The notes beneath the pieces are model-generated. The model searched no databases, was not told the origin of the DNA, and saw only the letters and a program-made list of their open reading frames with translations. The translations under genes were made by a program, and so were the position numbers. From NCBI RefSeq assembly GCF_009602435.1, contig NZ_VZDQ01000024.1, forward strand, positions 124,001-188,000: a DNA stretch of 64,000 nt, given 5' to 3'. Below are positions 30,283 to 39,021 of this stretch, piece by piece. Source of the DNA: Sediminibacillus terrae (GTDB lineage Bacteria; Bacillota; Bacilli; Bacillales; Amphibacillaceae). Each line of letters starts with the position of its first letter. Positions within the stretch are counted from its first letter, which is position 1.

Positions 30283-30466
30283 GCTGTAAAACTCCTTTCC
30301 TGAAAGTTGATTATTATCTCTTACATTACTACTAGTTCCACCATCCACCTCCTGGTTAAACCTATCAAACGAATTTTTTTAAATTTAGAGAAGGAAATTC
30401 CTGCTATTTTTAATCATCGGTTTAAGGGGTAAAGATAAATAATTGTGAAAAAGCGAGGTGAAAAAC

Positions 30467-30748
30467 ATGCCCCAGATAAAGGACGAAAAGGACTATGTGG
30501 ATATTCAGATGGGCAGGTTCCAACTTTTCTTCAACAAAAAGTATCGTTTGATATCTTTGACGAATGATATCGCCCTGGGCCTCTGGTTTTTAATCGGCAG
30601 TATTTTCTTTCTGTGGAAACAAACGCAGACAATCGGTACGGTATTGTTCATTCTTGGTAGTGCCCAGCTGTTAATTCGACCAATATTGAAAATCATCCAT
30701 GCCTTTTACTTAAAACGGACGCCTCCCCATCAACAGGATGAATCATAA
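30467..30748 (+). CDS. YrhK-domain membrane protein
   Basis: The 93-aa protein shows the YrhK pattern: a polar N-terminus with MGRFQLFFNKKYRLISLTND, two hydrophobic segments (about 35-55 and 62-80) and a short basic tail. The role of YrhK is unknown. ATG at 30467 has GAGGTG six bases upstream, better than the GTG at 30458. TTTTTA, a 14-bp spacer and GGGTAA (ending at 30432) resemble a sigma-B promoter weakly. It is divergent from the stress-protein gene. Confidence 0.75.
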   Translation: MPQIKDEKDYVDIQMGRFQLFFNKKYRLISLTNDIALGLWFLIGSIFFLWKQTQTIGTVLFILGSAQLLIRPILKIIHAFYLKRTPPHQQDES

Positions 30749-30816
30749 AAAAAGACTGCATAAAAGGTAATTAGCTCCGTTATTGCGGAAATAAATCAAA
30801 AAAGGTTGCGAGTCCC

Positions 30817-30855
30817 AACAAAAGTTCGGGAGGTGAAATAACCTCCCGCTTGTTG
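30817..30855 (+). terminator. Hairpin downstream of the YrhK gene
   Basis: CGGGAGGT and ACCTCCCG pair over 8 bp around GAAATA, extended by CAACAA and TTGTTG on the outside. The T-run is short. It is 70 bp past the stop codon. Confidence 0.5.
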
Positions 30856-31002
30856 ATTTATCACTCACTTTTCGCATAAAAATTCCTTTAACAAAATGAA
30901 AAAGAGGAAGTGAAATCGTATGTTGAAATTAATATAAGGAGGAAGCTTATTCAATTAACGGCCAGCTTACTTGAAGTATAATTTTATGACACTGAGCTAT
31001 TT

Positions 31003-31131
31003 ATGAGGAAAATCAACACAATTGATGATTTATCGGTATATAAAATAATTAAATTTTTAAAGTTGCATTGGGGAGGTCCAGCAATGGTTATTTCCAGTGG
31101 AATTTATGATTCTTCCTGCTATGCGACCTGA
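31003..31131 (+). pseudogene. Truncated GNAT acetyltransferase fragment
   Basis: An ATG-started frame of 42 codons reads MRKINTIDDL, then FLKLHWGGPAMVISSGIYDSS. This resembles the N-terminus of GNAT enzymes that open with a short helix and an NWGxxxMVISSG-like strand, and it stops before any catalytic part. There is no ribosome site. I see it as the remnant of a larger acquired gene. The surrounding DNA is AT-rich compared with its neighbours. No full gene lies between 30749 and 31269. Confidence 0.35.
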
Positions 31132-31269
31132 ATCCTTTCCTATAGGGAAAGATATTGATACTCGTCTGAAATAGGGTGGACGACTATATCGGAACTACAT
31201 TAAATATCCTCACCTTATTGTAAATCACATCCATTTACACACACTCTCCGGAGACCACCTATGAACGCT

Positions 31270-32178
31270 TTATTTGTAAAGTTTCACTGCTCCCTCCAAA
31301 AAGTTTACATATTTCACAATAAAACCTTTTGGCTTTATAATCTTGACTTTATTACCAAATCCGGCTAAAAATTGATAAGCATATTGATTCTCAGGCAATT
31401 CAATTGTTGCAAGGTAACTTCTGGAAGTTTCTTTTATAACTGCATCTTTTCCGTATCTTTCGATAAATTGATCCCTTACAGTAACATCTAGCGAAAGATG
31501 TACTTTAACCAATTGTTTTTGTTCATTATCTTGTTTTTCATGTTGAAATTCCTGGTCAGTCCTTGGGACAAAAAAACCGGCTTTTTGGATATTTTCTATC
31601 CTCGTCAATTTAAACGTTCGATAGTCTTCCCGTTCTAAACTATAACCAAAAAGATAACAATGCATCTCCCTAAAATGTATTTTATAGGGTTCCACGAGTC
31701 TGTACGTTTTGTTTCCTATTTGATCCACATACTCAAATTCCAATAACCAATTGTTCTCGATTGCTTGCCTGAAAAATAAAATTTCTTCGTTGATTCGACC
31801 CCTTCCCGGCCAATCATAGAAAGTCAAATCAAGTGTTGGAGAAAAATCTATGCTGGTCATTCCTTTGATTTTTTGAATAGTCGTTTGAATCTCTTGATTG
31901 TGAATCAATCCCTCAAATCCACCTAAAGCTACAAGTATATTTTCAATATCCTTGTGATTTAGTAATCGTTTATCGAATTTATACTCTTCCATTAGCGCGT
32001 ATCCGCCTTCAGCACCATATTCCGCATAAACAGGGATGTTCGCATAACTTAATGTTTCCATATCACGTTGTATTGTTCGTTTCGTTACATGAAATAGTCG
32101 GCTGAATTCCGATGCCGAAACCACTTCTTTTTGTAACAAAATCATCACTATCGAGATAAGTCGCTCAATTTTTTTCAT
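31270..32178 (-). CDS. HTH/WYL-domain transcriptional regulator (YobV/YafY type)
   Basis: The 302-aa protein has an N-terminal HTH_11-type DNA-binding domain (about 5-60: SRLFHVTKRTIQRDMETL) and a WYL effector domain (about 135-215) where the first residue is NWLLEFEYVD. A C-terminal WCX-like domain follows. ATG at 32178 has GGAGG upstream; TTG at 32190 is too near it. It is divergent from a VOC-family gene with the palindrome GACATA-CA-TATGTC between them, the usual layout for a regulator and its target. Confidence 0.88.
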   Translation of the reverse strand: MKKIERLISIVMILLQKEVVSASEFSRLFHVTKRTIQRDMETLSYANIPVYAEYGAEGGYALMEEYKFDKRLLNHKDIENILVALGGFEGLIHNQEIQTTIQKIKGMTSIDFSPTLDLTFYDWPGRGRINEEILFFRQAIENNWLLEFEYVDQIGNKTYRLVEPYKIHFREMHCYLFGYSLEREDYRTFKLTRIENIQKAGFFVPRTDQEFQHEKQDNEQKQLVKVHLSLDVTVRDQFIERYGKDAVIKETSRSYLATIELPENQYAYQFLAGFGNKVKIIKPKGFIVKYVNFLEGAVKLYK

Positions 32179-32193
32179 ATTCCCCTCCAATAG

Positions 32194-32211
32194 ATGACAT
32201 ACATATGTCGT
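32194..32211. promoter_or_regulatory. Palindromic operator between the WYL regulator and the VOC gene
   Basis: GACATA and TATGTC (32196-32209) are separated by CA; one further base pair on each side matches with a single mismatch. It lies just upstream of a TATTAT -10-like hexamer near 32219 for the plus-strand gene. Confidence 0.55.
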
Positions 32212-32254
32212 CTATGCCCTATTATACTCCAAATATGAAAAGGAGGAATAACAT

Positions 32255-32701
32255 ATGAAAGCAATAACTTATCTACAATTTGATGGAAGAGCAGAAGAAG
32301 CGTTGGCCTTTTATGAAAAGGCATTATTAGCAACTAAAGTAAAAATGGTGAGGTTTGGTGATTTCGGCCAAGACCCGATAACGGAAGAGGAACAAAACAT
32401 GATTATGGAATCTCGTATCGAGTTTTCAGGGAATATGTTAATGATCTCTGATGTACCGCCTTTTATGCAAGCTGCGACTGGCGAAATCACCAATGGGAAT
32501 ACCGTCCTAATCAGTATTATTGATGCTGATCCAGAAATCAACAAACAATGTTTTGACGGGCTTTCAGAAGGTGGTACTGTGATCATGCCGATATCTTCTA
32601 CGCCATGGTCGGCAAGTTTCGGAATATTAGTCGACAAATTCGGGATAATGTGGAAGTTTAATAGTGAGGCAAGTAAATTTCTAGATGGTTATGTAGGATA
32701 A
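32255..32701 (+). CDS. VOC/PhnB-family glyoxalase-like protein
   Basis: The 148-aa protein belongs to the PhnB-like branch of the vicinal oxygen chelate superfamily. It opens with ITYLQFDGRAEEALAFYEKA, shows NMLMISDVPP and ends with FGILVDKFGIMWKFN, all regular for the branch. The reaction is unknown; members are often wrongly called 3-demethylubiquinone methyltransferase. AAAAGGAGG precedes the ATG. It is divergent from a WYL regulator and lies in AT-rich DNA, consistent with recent acquisition of the pair. Confidence 0.85.
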   Translation: MKAITYLQFDGRAEEALAFYEKALLATKVKMVRFGDFGQDPITEEEQNMIMESRIEFSGNMLMISDVPPFMQAATGEITNGNTVLISIIDADPEINKQCFDGLSEGGTVIMPISSTPWSASFGILVDKFGIMWKFNSEASKFLDGYVG

Positions 32702-32894
32702 TCTTGTATTAGTAGGGGTTTTTCCTAAAATAAATCCCGATAGTATATCCGTAATTGGTGGAGATTCTACAACATGGACTAACGTCAGGAAAATGCAGAT
32801 TAACACGTCAAGGAAGTCCGCATATTAAAAACCTGATTTCTCAAAAAGGATGGGAAATTAGGCTTTTGTGAGTCGAAGAAAAACACTATCCTAT

Positions 32895-32947
32895 TAAAAA
32901 CCGGACGCATTCGATTACTTGGGGTTCGAAGCGCCCGGTTTTGTTTT
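32895..32947. terminator. Terminator after argS (bidirectional)
   Basis: AAAACCGG-CGC-TTCGA pairs with TTCGAA-GCG-CCGGTTTT around a short loop. A and T runs flank both sides, so it can also end transcription from the VOC gene. The 320 bp between the two genes hold nothing else I can support. Confidence 0.75.
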
Positions 32948-33021
32948 GGCGGTTATGCTTTTTAGCCTCTTTCCTTCCATGCTGTTAACCGGATATGGAT
33001 GAATCGAAAACCATATTTTTG

Positions 33022-34692
33022 TTACATTCTTTCTGGAGCTTCTACTCCGATCAGAGCGAGACCGTTGGCGATGGTGACGCGGACTGCTTCCATCAACGCC
33101 AGACGGGCCTTAGTCCGCTCAGGCTGGTCAGTGTCCAACACCTTCTCGGCGTTGTAGAAGCTGTGCAAGGTCGAAGCCAAATCGAAAATGTATTGTGTCA
33201 CACGGTGCGGTGTACGTTTCACTGCAGCCTCTTCGATGGCGGAAGTGAATTCACCCAACCGTTTCAGCAGCTCTTCTTCTTTTTCGGTTGCCAATAAGCT
33301 GCCATCGATGTCCTTGCTGACTGTAAATCCTTTTTCTTCTGCCTGCTTGAGCATCGTGCATATCCGCGCATGGGCATACTGGACGTAGAATACCGGATTT
33401 TCATTGGATTGCGAGCGGGCCAAATCCATGTCAAAGTCCAAGTGTGAATCACTTGAGCGCATCACAAAGAAATAGCGCATGGCATCGATGCCGACTTCTT
33501 CCATCAATTCTCTCAACGTAACGGCTTTCCCTGTTCGCTTACTCATTTTGACCCGTTCTCCATTCTGGAACAGATTGACCATTTGAATAATTTCCACTTC
33601 CAGCTTATCTTTTTCGTAACCAAGCGCCTGGATTGCCGCCTTCATGCGGGGGATATAGCCATGATGATCGGCACCCCAGATATTGATCAATGTATCGAAT
33701 CCACGATCAAGTTTGTTCTTGTGATACGCGATATCCGGAGTTAAATACGTATAGCTGCCATCCTGCTTAATCAGGACGCGGTCTTTATCATCTCCGAATT
33801 CTGTCGTCCGGAACCAAGTGGCCCCATCTTGATCAAAAATATGTCCTTTATCCTTCAAGGCTTGCAGCGCTTGATCGATTTGGCCATCCTTATAAAGGGA
33901 GGTTTCCGAGAACCAGTTATCAAAAGGCACCCGGAATTGAGACAAGTCACCTTCCAATTTTTTCAGTTCGTATTGAAGACCGTACTCCCGGAAATAGTTA
34001 AGACGTTCTTCTGCTGGCGAATCGCTCCATTTGTCGCCGTGTTCCGCTGCAAGCTGTTTGCCCAATTCGATAATGTCCTTGCCATGGTAGCCATCTTCAG
34101 GCATCTCCCAGTCTTTTCCGAGAGCCTGCATATAACGGGCTTCGACGGAAACCGCCAAGTTATTGATTTGGTTTCCGGCATCGTTGATGTAATATTCCCG
34201 TTCCACTTGATAGCCGGCTTTTTCCAATACGTTGGCCAGCGAATCACCAACCGCGGCACCACGGGCATGACCTAAGTGAAGATCACCGGTCGGATTGGCC
34301 GAAACAAACTCGATTTGGATTTTCTGTCCGTCACCGACTTTTGAATTTCCATATGCTTCGCCCGCTTCCAAAATCGAAGGGACCAATTCGGTCAAGTATT
34401 GGTTGTCCATAAAAAAGTTGATGAATCCCGGACCGGCGATTTCCATTTGTTTGATGGATGCTTTACTGCGGTCGAACTGGTCCACGATTTTCTCGGCAAT
34501 TTGCCGCGGGGGCATTTTGGCGATTTTCGCCAGCTGCATGGCAATATTGGTTGCATAGTCGCCATGGTTTTTGTCCTTCGGCTGTTCCAGGACGATGACA
34601 GGCAGTTCCTCCTGTCCCGCAAGCCCTGCATCGACAACAGCGCGGCTGATTTCTTCTTTTAGTTTTTCTTCTGTTTGCTGCATGATATTCAT
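33022..34692 (-). CDS. argS: Arginyl-tRNA synthetase
   Basis: This class I synthetase charges tRNA-Arg. The 556-aa protein has the ArgS N-terminal tRNA-binding domain, the HIGH box as HLGH in [12 protein letters not shown], a KMSK loop as VKMSKRTG, and the DALR anticodon domain at the C-terminus. GGAGGAGG precedes the ATG. ywiB lies immediately upstream, as in B. subtilis, and both follow the promoter at 35346-35374. No T-box leader is visible. Confidence 0.97.
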   Translation of the reverse strand: MNIMQQTEEKLKEEISRAVVDAGLAGQEELPVIVLEQPKDKNHGDYATNIAMQLAKIAKMPPRQIAEKIVDQFDRSKASIKQMEIAGPGFINFFMDNQYLTELVPSILEAGEAYGNSKVGDGQKIQIEFVSANPTGDLHLGHARGAAVGDSLANVLEKAGYQVEREYYINDAGNQINNLAVSVEARYMQALGKDWEMPEDGYHGKDIIELGKQLAAEHGDKWSDSPAEERLNYFREYGLQYELKKLEGDLSQFRVPFDNWFSETSLYKDGQIDQALQALKDKGHIFDQDGATWFRTTEFGDDKDRVLIKQDGSYTYLTPDIAYHKNKLDRGFDTLINIWGADHHGYIPRMKAAIQALGYEKDKLEVEIIQMVNLFQNGERVKMSKRTGKAVTLRELMEEVGIDAMRYFFVMRSSDSHLDFDMDLARSQSNENPVFYVQYAHARICTMLKQAEEKGFTVSKDIDGSLLATEKEEELLKRLGEFTSAIEEAAVKRTPHRVTQYIFDLASTLHSFYNAEKVLDTDQPERTKARLALMEAVRVTIANGLALIGVEAPERM

Positions 34693-34859
34693 CGAGACGC
34701 CTCCTCCTAGCCGGATTTGACAGGCAGGCCACTCTCGAAGCAGCCAAGCCTGTATTTATCCTGCGCAATATATGTGTTCCCAGAATCGGTCCATTGGACA
34801 GTTCCTGGATGTTTTTACTGTTACGAATTCCCGTGCCTCACAAGCACATGCACCATCAT

Positions 34860-35294
34860 TCAATGCGCCAGTTGAAAGCCCAAGGTCAAGCGGTGCCTCC
34901 GTTTTCCTTCACCATTCATCTTGGTCGTATAGCTGATGAACAATTCGCCTTGTTGTCGCTCTTCCAGCGATTTAAAAATAATTTGGTCTGTGTGTGTTTC
35001 CATGTGCATCGTACCAAATTCATGCCGGTAAACATTTTCGGTCTTTTGTTTTTTCCGGAAAACTTGATGCATATGTACAGCACCGGTACGTTTCACACTG
35101 ACCTTTTCCGGCTGAATGGTGATCATCGCCTGGATATCCTCTCCCTGCTCTTGATGCTCGGTAAAAGTCAGGACAGCGGTACTGCCTTTTTGTATATAAC
35201 TGCCCGTTTCTTTTACAACGGTGACATCTTTTTGACCTAAGTCAAAAATTTCGGTCGTTAACTTTATGTCTACAGCTGCTTTGCCTGCTGTCAA
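34860..35294 (-). CDS. ywiB: DUF1934 family protein YwiB
   Basis: The 144-aa protein is rich in alternating beta strands (for example GSYIQKGSTAVLTFTE and QAMITIQPEKVSVKRTG), as expected for the small calycin-like barrel of DUF1934. The function is unknown. It precedes argS in many bacilli, which fixes the name. The start is TTG at 35294 behind AGGGGTG; no ATG fits. A sigma-A promoter stands about 50 bp upstream. Confidence 0.85.
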   Translation of the reverse strand: MTAGKAAVDIKLTTEIFDLGQKDVTVVKETGSYIQKGSTAVLTFTEHQEQGEDIQAMITIQPEKVSVKRTGAVHMHQVFRKKQKTENVYRHEFGTMHMETHTDQIIFKSLEERQQGELFISYTTKMNGEGKRRHRLTLGFQLAH

Positions 35295-35345
35295 TTTCCC
35301 ACACCCCTTCGAACGGGTTTTTCAATAGACATTCCTAAATAACTA

Positions 35346-35374
35346 ATTATAAGAATGAATTTGGAAAAACTCAA
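35346..35374 (-). promoter_or_regulatory. Sigma-A promoter of ywiB-argS
   Basis: On the minus strand TTGAGT (35369-35374) and TATAAT (35346-35351) are separated by 17 bp. The expected start lies about 45 nt before the ywiB start codon. Nothing else is recognised in 35375-35590. Confidence 0.75.
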
Positions 35375-35591
35375 GTCTCATTGTATGTCAGTTGTTAAGC
35401 TATCCTAAATGAACCAGTCCATCCGAAACCAAAAAACAATTACTTGACACGAACCTTATAAAGTAACGCCTAGATAAACTTTCTTTTATTCTGCTGTTTG
35501 AGGCGGGCTTCGCATCGCTATGGCAAGCTACTGCGATTCACGCTATCCATGGGTGAAACTTTGAACACGTACTTTCTCCTAAGCCAGGTTA

Positions 35592-35622
35592 TGAAAAAAA
35601 CCGAACGATTTGTCCGGTTTTT
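35592..35622 (-). terminator. Terminator after the AimR-like gene
   Basis: AAAAACCG and CGGTTTTT enclose a partly paired loop and are followed by TTTCAT on the minus strand. It begins 30 bp past the stop codon, leaving no room for a peptide gene before it. Confidence 0.75.
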
Positions 35623-35651
35623 GGTCACTATGCTTTGCTGTTGTCCCAGCC

Positions 35652-36725
35652 TCAATGCACAGCATTCAATTTATTCATTTCCAATAAAGGCAGCTTGGCA
35701 AAAAAGTGATCACTCCGTTCGCTTATAAAACGGCGATAGGAAATTTCCAGCATTTCGGCATCACGGGTGGCTTTTCCTAAGTAGTATTGCTGAAAAGGGG
35801 TCAAACTTTCAAAACGGTTCAAAATACTGATACAAGTTGGTATATCTCCGCGGGCAAGCGCCAGATGGGCCGCTTCTGACTGAATCGGGGTGGAAATGCC
35901 CGCTGTTCTGCCATGGAAGGCTGCAATAAAAGGAATGGTATAATTGTTGATTCCCTGGATGGCAGTCAAATCTTCGATCATATTGGCCAGTCGCTTTGCT
36001 TCGAGGGCATGTTCCATCGCCTGCTGATAGCTGTCGAACAAATACCCCAGCGCCATCGTGTTATGGATATCGATTTTCTTGCGTGGAGAGTGGGTGGTTT
36101 GCAAAATTCGAAAACCGTGTTTTCTGGCAATGATCATTTCGTTGCGTTTCCAATGGAAAGTAAGCAGCATTTCATCCAACCTCACGGAAAACAATTCACG
36201 AAGCATAGGATCCCCGATTTTGTGGATGTTTTCCAACAAACCGTCCAGGTAGCTGCTTAATCTGCCAAACTCTTTCCGCTCAAAATGTGCATATACCCGC
36301 AAAAACATATGCAAGGTTTCGACTTCGACACTGTCAGCTGCAAGCTTGTTCAACAATCCCACATATTCATCCGTTTTCAGCATTCTTTTCCTGCGCAGAT
36401 GGATGATCTTGTACAACTGTCCCCACTGACGATTTACCGGATTCTCAGAAACCAGATTTTTTTCGATTAGCTGCTCGAGGTCATCCAGAAAATCATAAGC
36501 ATACAGAAATTCCATGCCGACTCGCTGGTTGGCCTCTGTCTGGGCTCTCATACAGTAGCTGCGGGTTACCTCGATTGCTGTGGATACATTATCAGAAACA
36601 GAAAATGATTGAAAAACATGAAAAAGGGAAAGCTCCCCTTCCTGCATAAGAAACTGATTCCTTGTCCGGCTTTGACCGTTCTCATCGTCAACAGGCTTCA
36701 ACTTTTTTTCTTCAATGTTTTTCAT
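35652..36725 (-). CDS. AimR-like peptide-receptor protein (no DNA-binding domain seen)
   Basis: The 357-aa all-helical protein resembles AimR, the arbitrium receptor of SPbeta-group phages. From memory, its C-terminus (AKLPLLEMNKL), the EAAHLALARGD-NRFES-YYLGKA stretch near 300-330, and FLMQEGELSLFHVFQ near 25 align with matching AimR segments. AimR carries a short N-terminal helix-turn-helix; here the N-terminus is only a charged linker of about 25 residues, so DNA binding is not supported. No aimP-like peptide gene follows before the terminator and no phage genes are nearby. GGAAAGGGG precedes the ATG. It may be a domesticated peptide sensor. Confidence 0.7.
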   Translation of the reverse strand: MKNIEEKKLKPVDDENGQSRTRNQFLMQEGELSLFHVFQSFSVSDNVSTAIEVTRSYCMRAQTEANQRVGMEFLYAYDFLDDLEQLIEKNLVSENPVNRQWGQLYKIIHLRRKRMLKTDEYVGLLNKLAADSVEVETLHMFLRVYAHFERKEFGRLSSYLDGLLENIHKIGDPMLRELFSVRLDEMLLTFHWKRNEMIIARKHGFRILQTTHSPRKKIDIHNTMALGYLFDSYQQAMEHALEAKRLANMIEDLTAIQGINNYTIPFIAAFHGRTAGISTPIQSEAAHLALARGDIPTCISILNRFESLTPFQQYYLGKATRDAEMLEISYRRFISERSDHFFAKLPLLEMNKLNAVH

Positions 36726-36870
36726 AGCTACCCCTTTCCACCCCTTATTCTACATATAGCGACAATTTATTTTCTATTATAGCATATGTTCAAACTATTC
36801 TGGCATATTTATCCTCTAATTTCCAAAAATTGTGCAGAATGCTGTCGAAGCGCACCAAAACAGGAAGGAG

Positions 36871-37746
36871 TTACTTCTTCACCCATCCGAGCAGCATTTC
36901 TCTCACAAACTTACTGGCAGCGATCACCGTCTGTTCGGTCGGATCATAAACCGGGGCAACTTCCACAAGGTCTGCTCCCACCACTTCGAGATCCGCATCG
37001 GCGATCAATTGAATAGTTTCCAGCAATTCCTTGGACGAAATCCCGCCTGCTTCAGCAGTGCCGGTACCAGGTGCATACGCAGGATCAAGTACATCGATGT
37101 CTATGGTTACATAGACCTTTCTTCCGGCAAGCTCTGGCAAGATTTGTTTCAACGGCTCCGCGACTGAAAATTTCGCCATATGCATCCCGCTCGATTCCGC
37201 ATACTCGAACTCTTCCCGCATGCCAGATCGAATACCGAAGGAGTAAACATTCTCCGGTCCGATCAATTCACACGTCTTTCTGATCGGTGTCGAATGGGAC
37301 AGCGCCTCTCCTTCATACTCCTCTCGCAAATCAGCATGTGCGTCGATATGAAGCACTGCTATATCTGGATGTTTTTCATAGACCGCCTGAATGATTGGCC
37401 ATGACACCAGATGCTCTCCACCCAGTCCCAATGGGAATTTCTCTTTTTCCAACACTTTTTTGGCATAGTCATAAATCATATCAAGGCTGCGTTGAGGGTT
37501 CCCGAACGGCAGAGGTATATCGCCGGCATCAAAAAAGTTCACTTCTTCCAAGTGCTTATCCATGTATGGGCTATATTCTTCCAGGCCAAGCGAAGCTTCC
37601 CTTATGCGGTTTGGCCCGAACCGGGAACCTGGGCGGAAGCTGACCGTCCAATCCATCGGCATTCCATAAATGATTGCCTCTGCTTCTTCTGGTTCCTGTC
37701 GAGACATGATAAAAACCTTTCCTGAATATGCTTCATCGAATCTCAT
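36871..37746 (-). CDS. speB: Agmatinase
   Basis: It hydrolyses agmatine to putrescine and urea with a binuclear manganese centre. Metal motifs are GGEH (109-112), DAHAD (135-139) and DIDVLDP (216-222). The 291-aa length is normal. AAGGGAGGG precedes the ATG, and the gap to the upstream speE is only 14 bp, so both form an operon as in B. subtilis. Putrescine made here is the substrate of SpeE. Confidence 0.96.
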   Translation of the reverse strand: MRFDEAYSGKVFIMSRQEPEEAEAIIYGMPMDWTVSFRPGSRFGPNRIREASLGLEEYSPYMDKHLEEVNFFDAGDIPLPFGNPQRSLDMIYDYAKKVLEKEKFPLGLGGEHLVSWPIIQAVYEKHPDIAVLHIDAHADLREEYEGEALSHSTPIRKTCELIGPENVYSFGIRSGMREEFEYAESSGMHMAKFSVAEPLKQILPELAGRKVYVTIDIDVLDPAYAPGTGTAEAGGISSKELLETIQLIADADLEVVGADLVEVAPVYDPTEQTVIAASKFVREMLLGWVKK

Positions 37747-37760
37747 AATGACGCCCTCCC

Positions 37761-38588
37761 TTATTCTGTTAATTCCCGGACAAATTTCGGCAGTGCAAAC
37801 GAAGCATAGTGAAGTTCCTTGGTATAATATTTCGTCTCGATTTCGTTAAAGCGTTCCTCTTTTACTTTTAACGGATCATGGATTTTACTGCCGATAGTGA
37901 AGGTCCACAGACCGCTCGGATATGTCGGGATGTTTGCTGTATAAAGACGGGTGACAGGAAAAATCTCTTTTACGTCCCGGTAAACCTGTTTGATCAAATC
38001 TGCTTTGAACCATGGGTTGTCCGTCTGGGCGACAAAAATCCCGTCGTCCTTCAGCGCTTTTGCGATTCCATCATAAAAGCCTCTCGTAAATAAGTTCACT
38101 GCAGGTCCTACTGGTTCGGTAGAGTCGACCATAATCACGTCGTATGCCCGCTCGCTTTCGGCTATATGCATGAAGCCATCCGCAACCTTGACATCGACCC
38201 GGGGGTCCTCTAAATCCCCGGCTATTTCCGGCAAATACTGCTTGGAGTATTCGATTACTTTTCCGTCTATTTCCACAAGCGTCGCAGTTTCTACCTGCTC
38301 ATGCTTGAGTACTTCGCGGATGACTCCCCCATCTCCTCCTCCGACAACCAAAACGTGCTTTGGATTCGGGTGAGTGAATAGCGGAACGTGGGCAACCATC
38401 TCATGATAGACAAACTCATCCTTTTGCGTGGTCATCACCATGCCATCGAGTACCAGCATGTTCCCCCACTCTTCTGTTTCCAATATATCAAGCTTTTGAT
38501 AATCCGTTTGTTCAGAATGCAAGGTACGCTTGATTTTCGCCGTAATACCAAAATTTTCCGTTTGCTTTTCTGTGTACCATAGTTCCAT
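37761..38588 (-). CDS. speE: Spermidine synthase
   Basis: It transfers an aminopropyl group from decarboxylated SAM to putrescine. The 275-aa protein shows the family core [16 protein letters not shown] near 80-95, the acidic MVDSTEP catalytic stretch near 155, and the C-terminal [16 protein letters not shown] at 38588 stands seven bases after GGAG; the ATG six bases earlier touches that site. It is the first gene of speE-speB. Confidence 0.97.
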   Translation of the reverse strand: MELWYTEKQTENFGITAKIKRTLHSEQTDYQKLDILETEEWGNMLVLDGMVMTTQKDEFVYHEMVAHVPLFTHPNPKHVLVVGGGDGGVIREVLKHEQVETATLVEIDGKVIEYSKQYLPEIAGDLEDPRVDVKVADGFMHIAESERAYDVIMVDSTEPVGPAVNLFTRGFYDGIAKALKDDGIFVAQTDNPWFKADLIKQVYRDVKEIFPVTRLYTANIPTYPSGLWTFTIGSKIHDPLKVKEERFNEIETKYYTKELHYASFALPKFVRELTE

Positions 38589-39021
38589 GCTCATTCTCCT
38601 TTTTTAATTGAAGACTCTTAAGTACGCTGCTCAGAGGTCTCGCTTGACCCTGGATCCGCAAGTCTCTTGAAATTTCCGCCCCTTTTCCAGACCGTTGATA
38701 ACTACCAGAATGGAGCCGCTATATTTTTCCCCTCGTTCTATTCTTATATCATTCACCGACACTACTAGTGTTATTTACCTGATCGGACTGCTTGAAACAC
38801 AAGATCCCCTTTCAGGATTCGACAAGTTTCACCGGATGTACTATGTCAATTCTCTTGGAATCAAAACAAAAGGCAACAATATTAAAAATCTTATACTTAT
38901 GCACGGAGAAAAATCAACTGTTTTGTCAGGTTTATTTATCCGCTTTCCTACCTATACTGATAAAGTTGACTGTTCATTTCCAACAACCTACCCCTATATT
39001 CATGAAAATCAGGTGGATGCC
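38589..39021. other. Upstream region shared by speE and pbpG
   Basis: The plus-strand frame is open through this region (from 38695), which extends the PBP on paper by 109 residues, but those residues are not PBP-like and no ribosome site serves them. Divergent promoters of speE and pbpG must lie here. I could not assign a sigma-F or sigma-G element with confidence. Confidence 0.4.

Noticed and set aside
35652-36725. Prophage suggested by the AimR-like gene
   Set aside because: No integrase, capsid, terminase or lysis genes are nearby; flanking genes are ordinary housekeeping genes.
38695-39021. 109-residue N-terminal extension of the penicillin-binding protein
   Set aside because: The residues do not resemble PBPs, and the ribosome site fits the ATG at 39022, which is followed by a normal membrane anchor.
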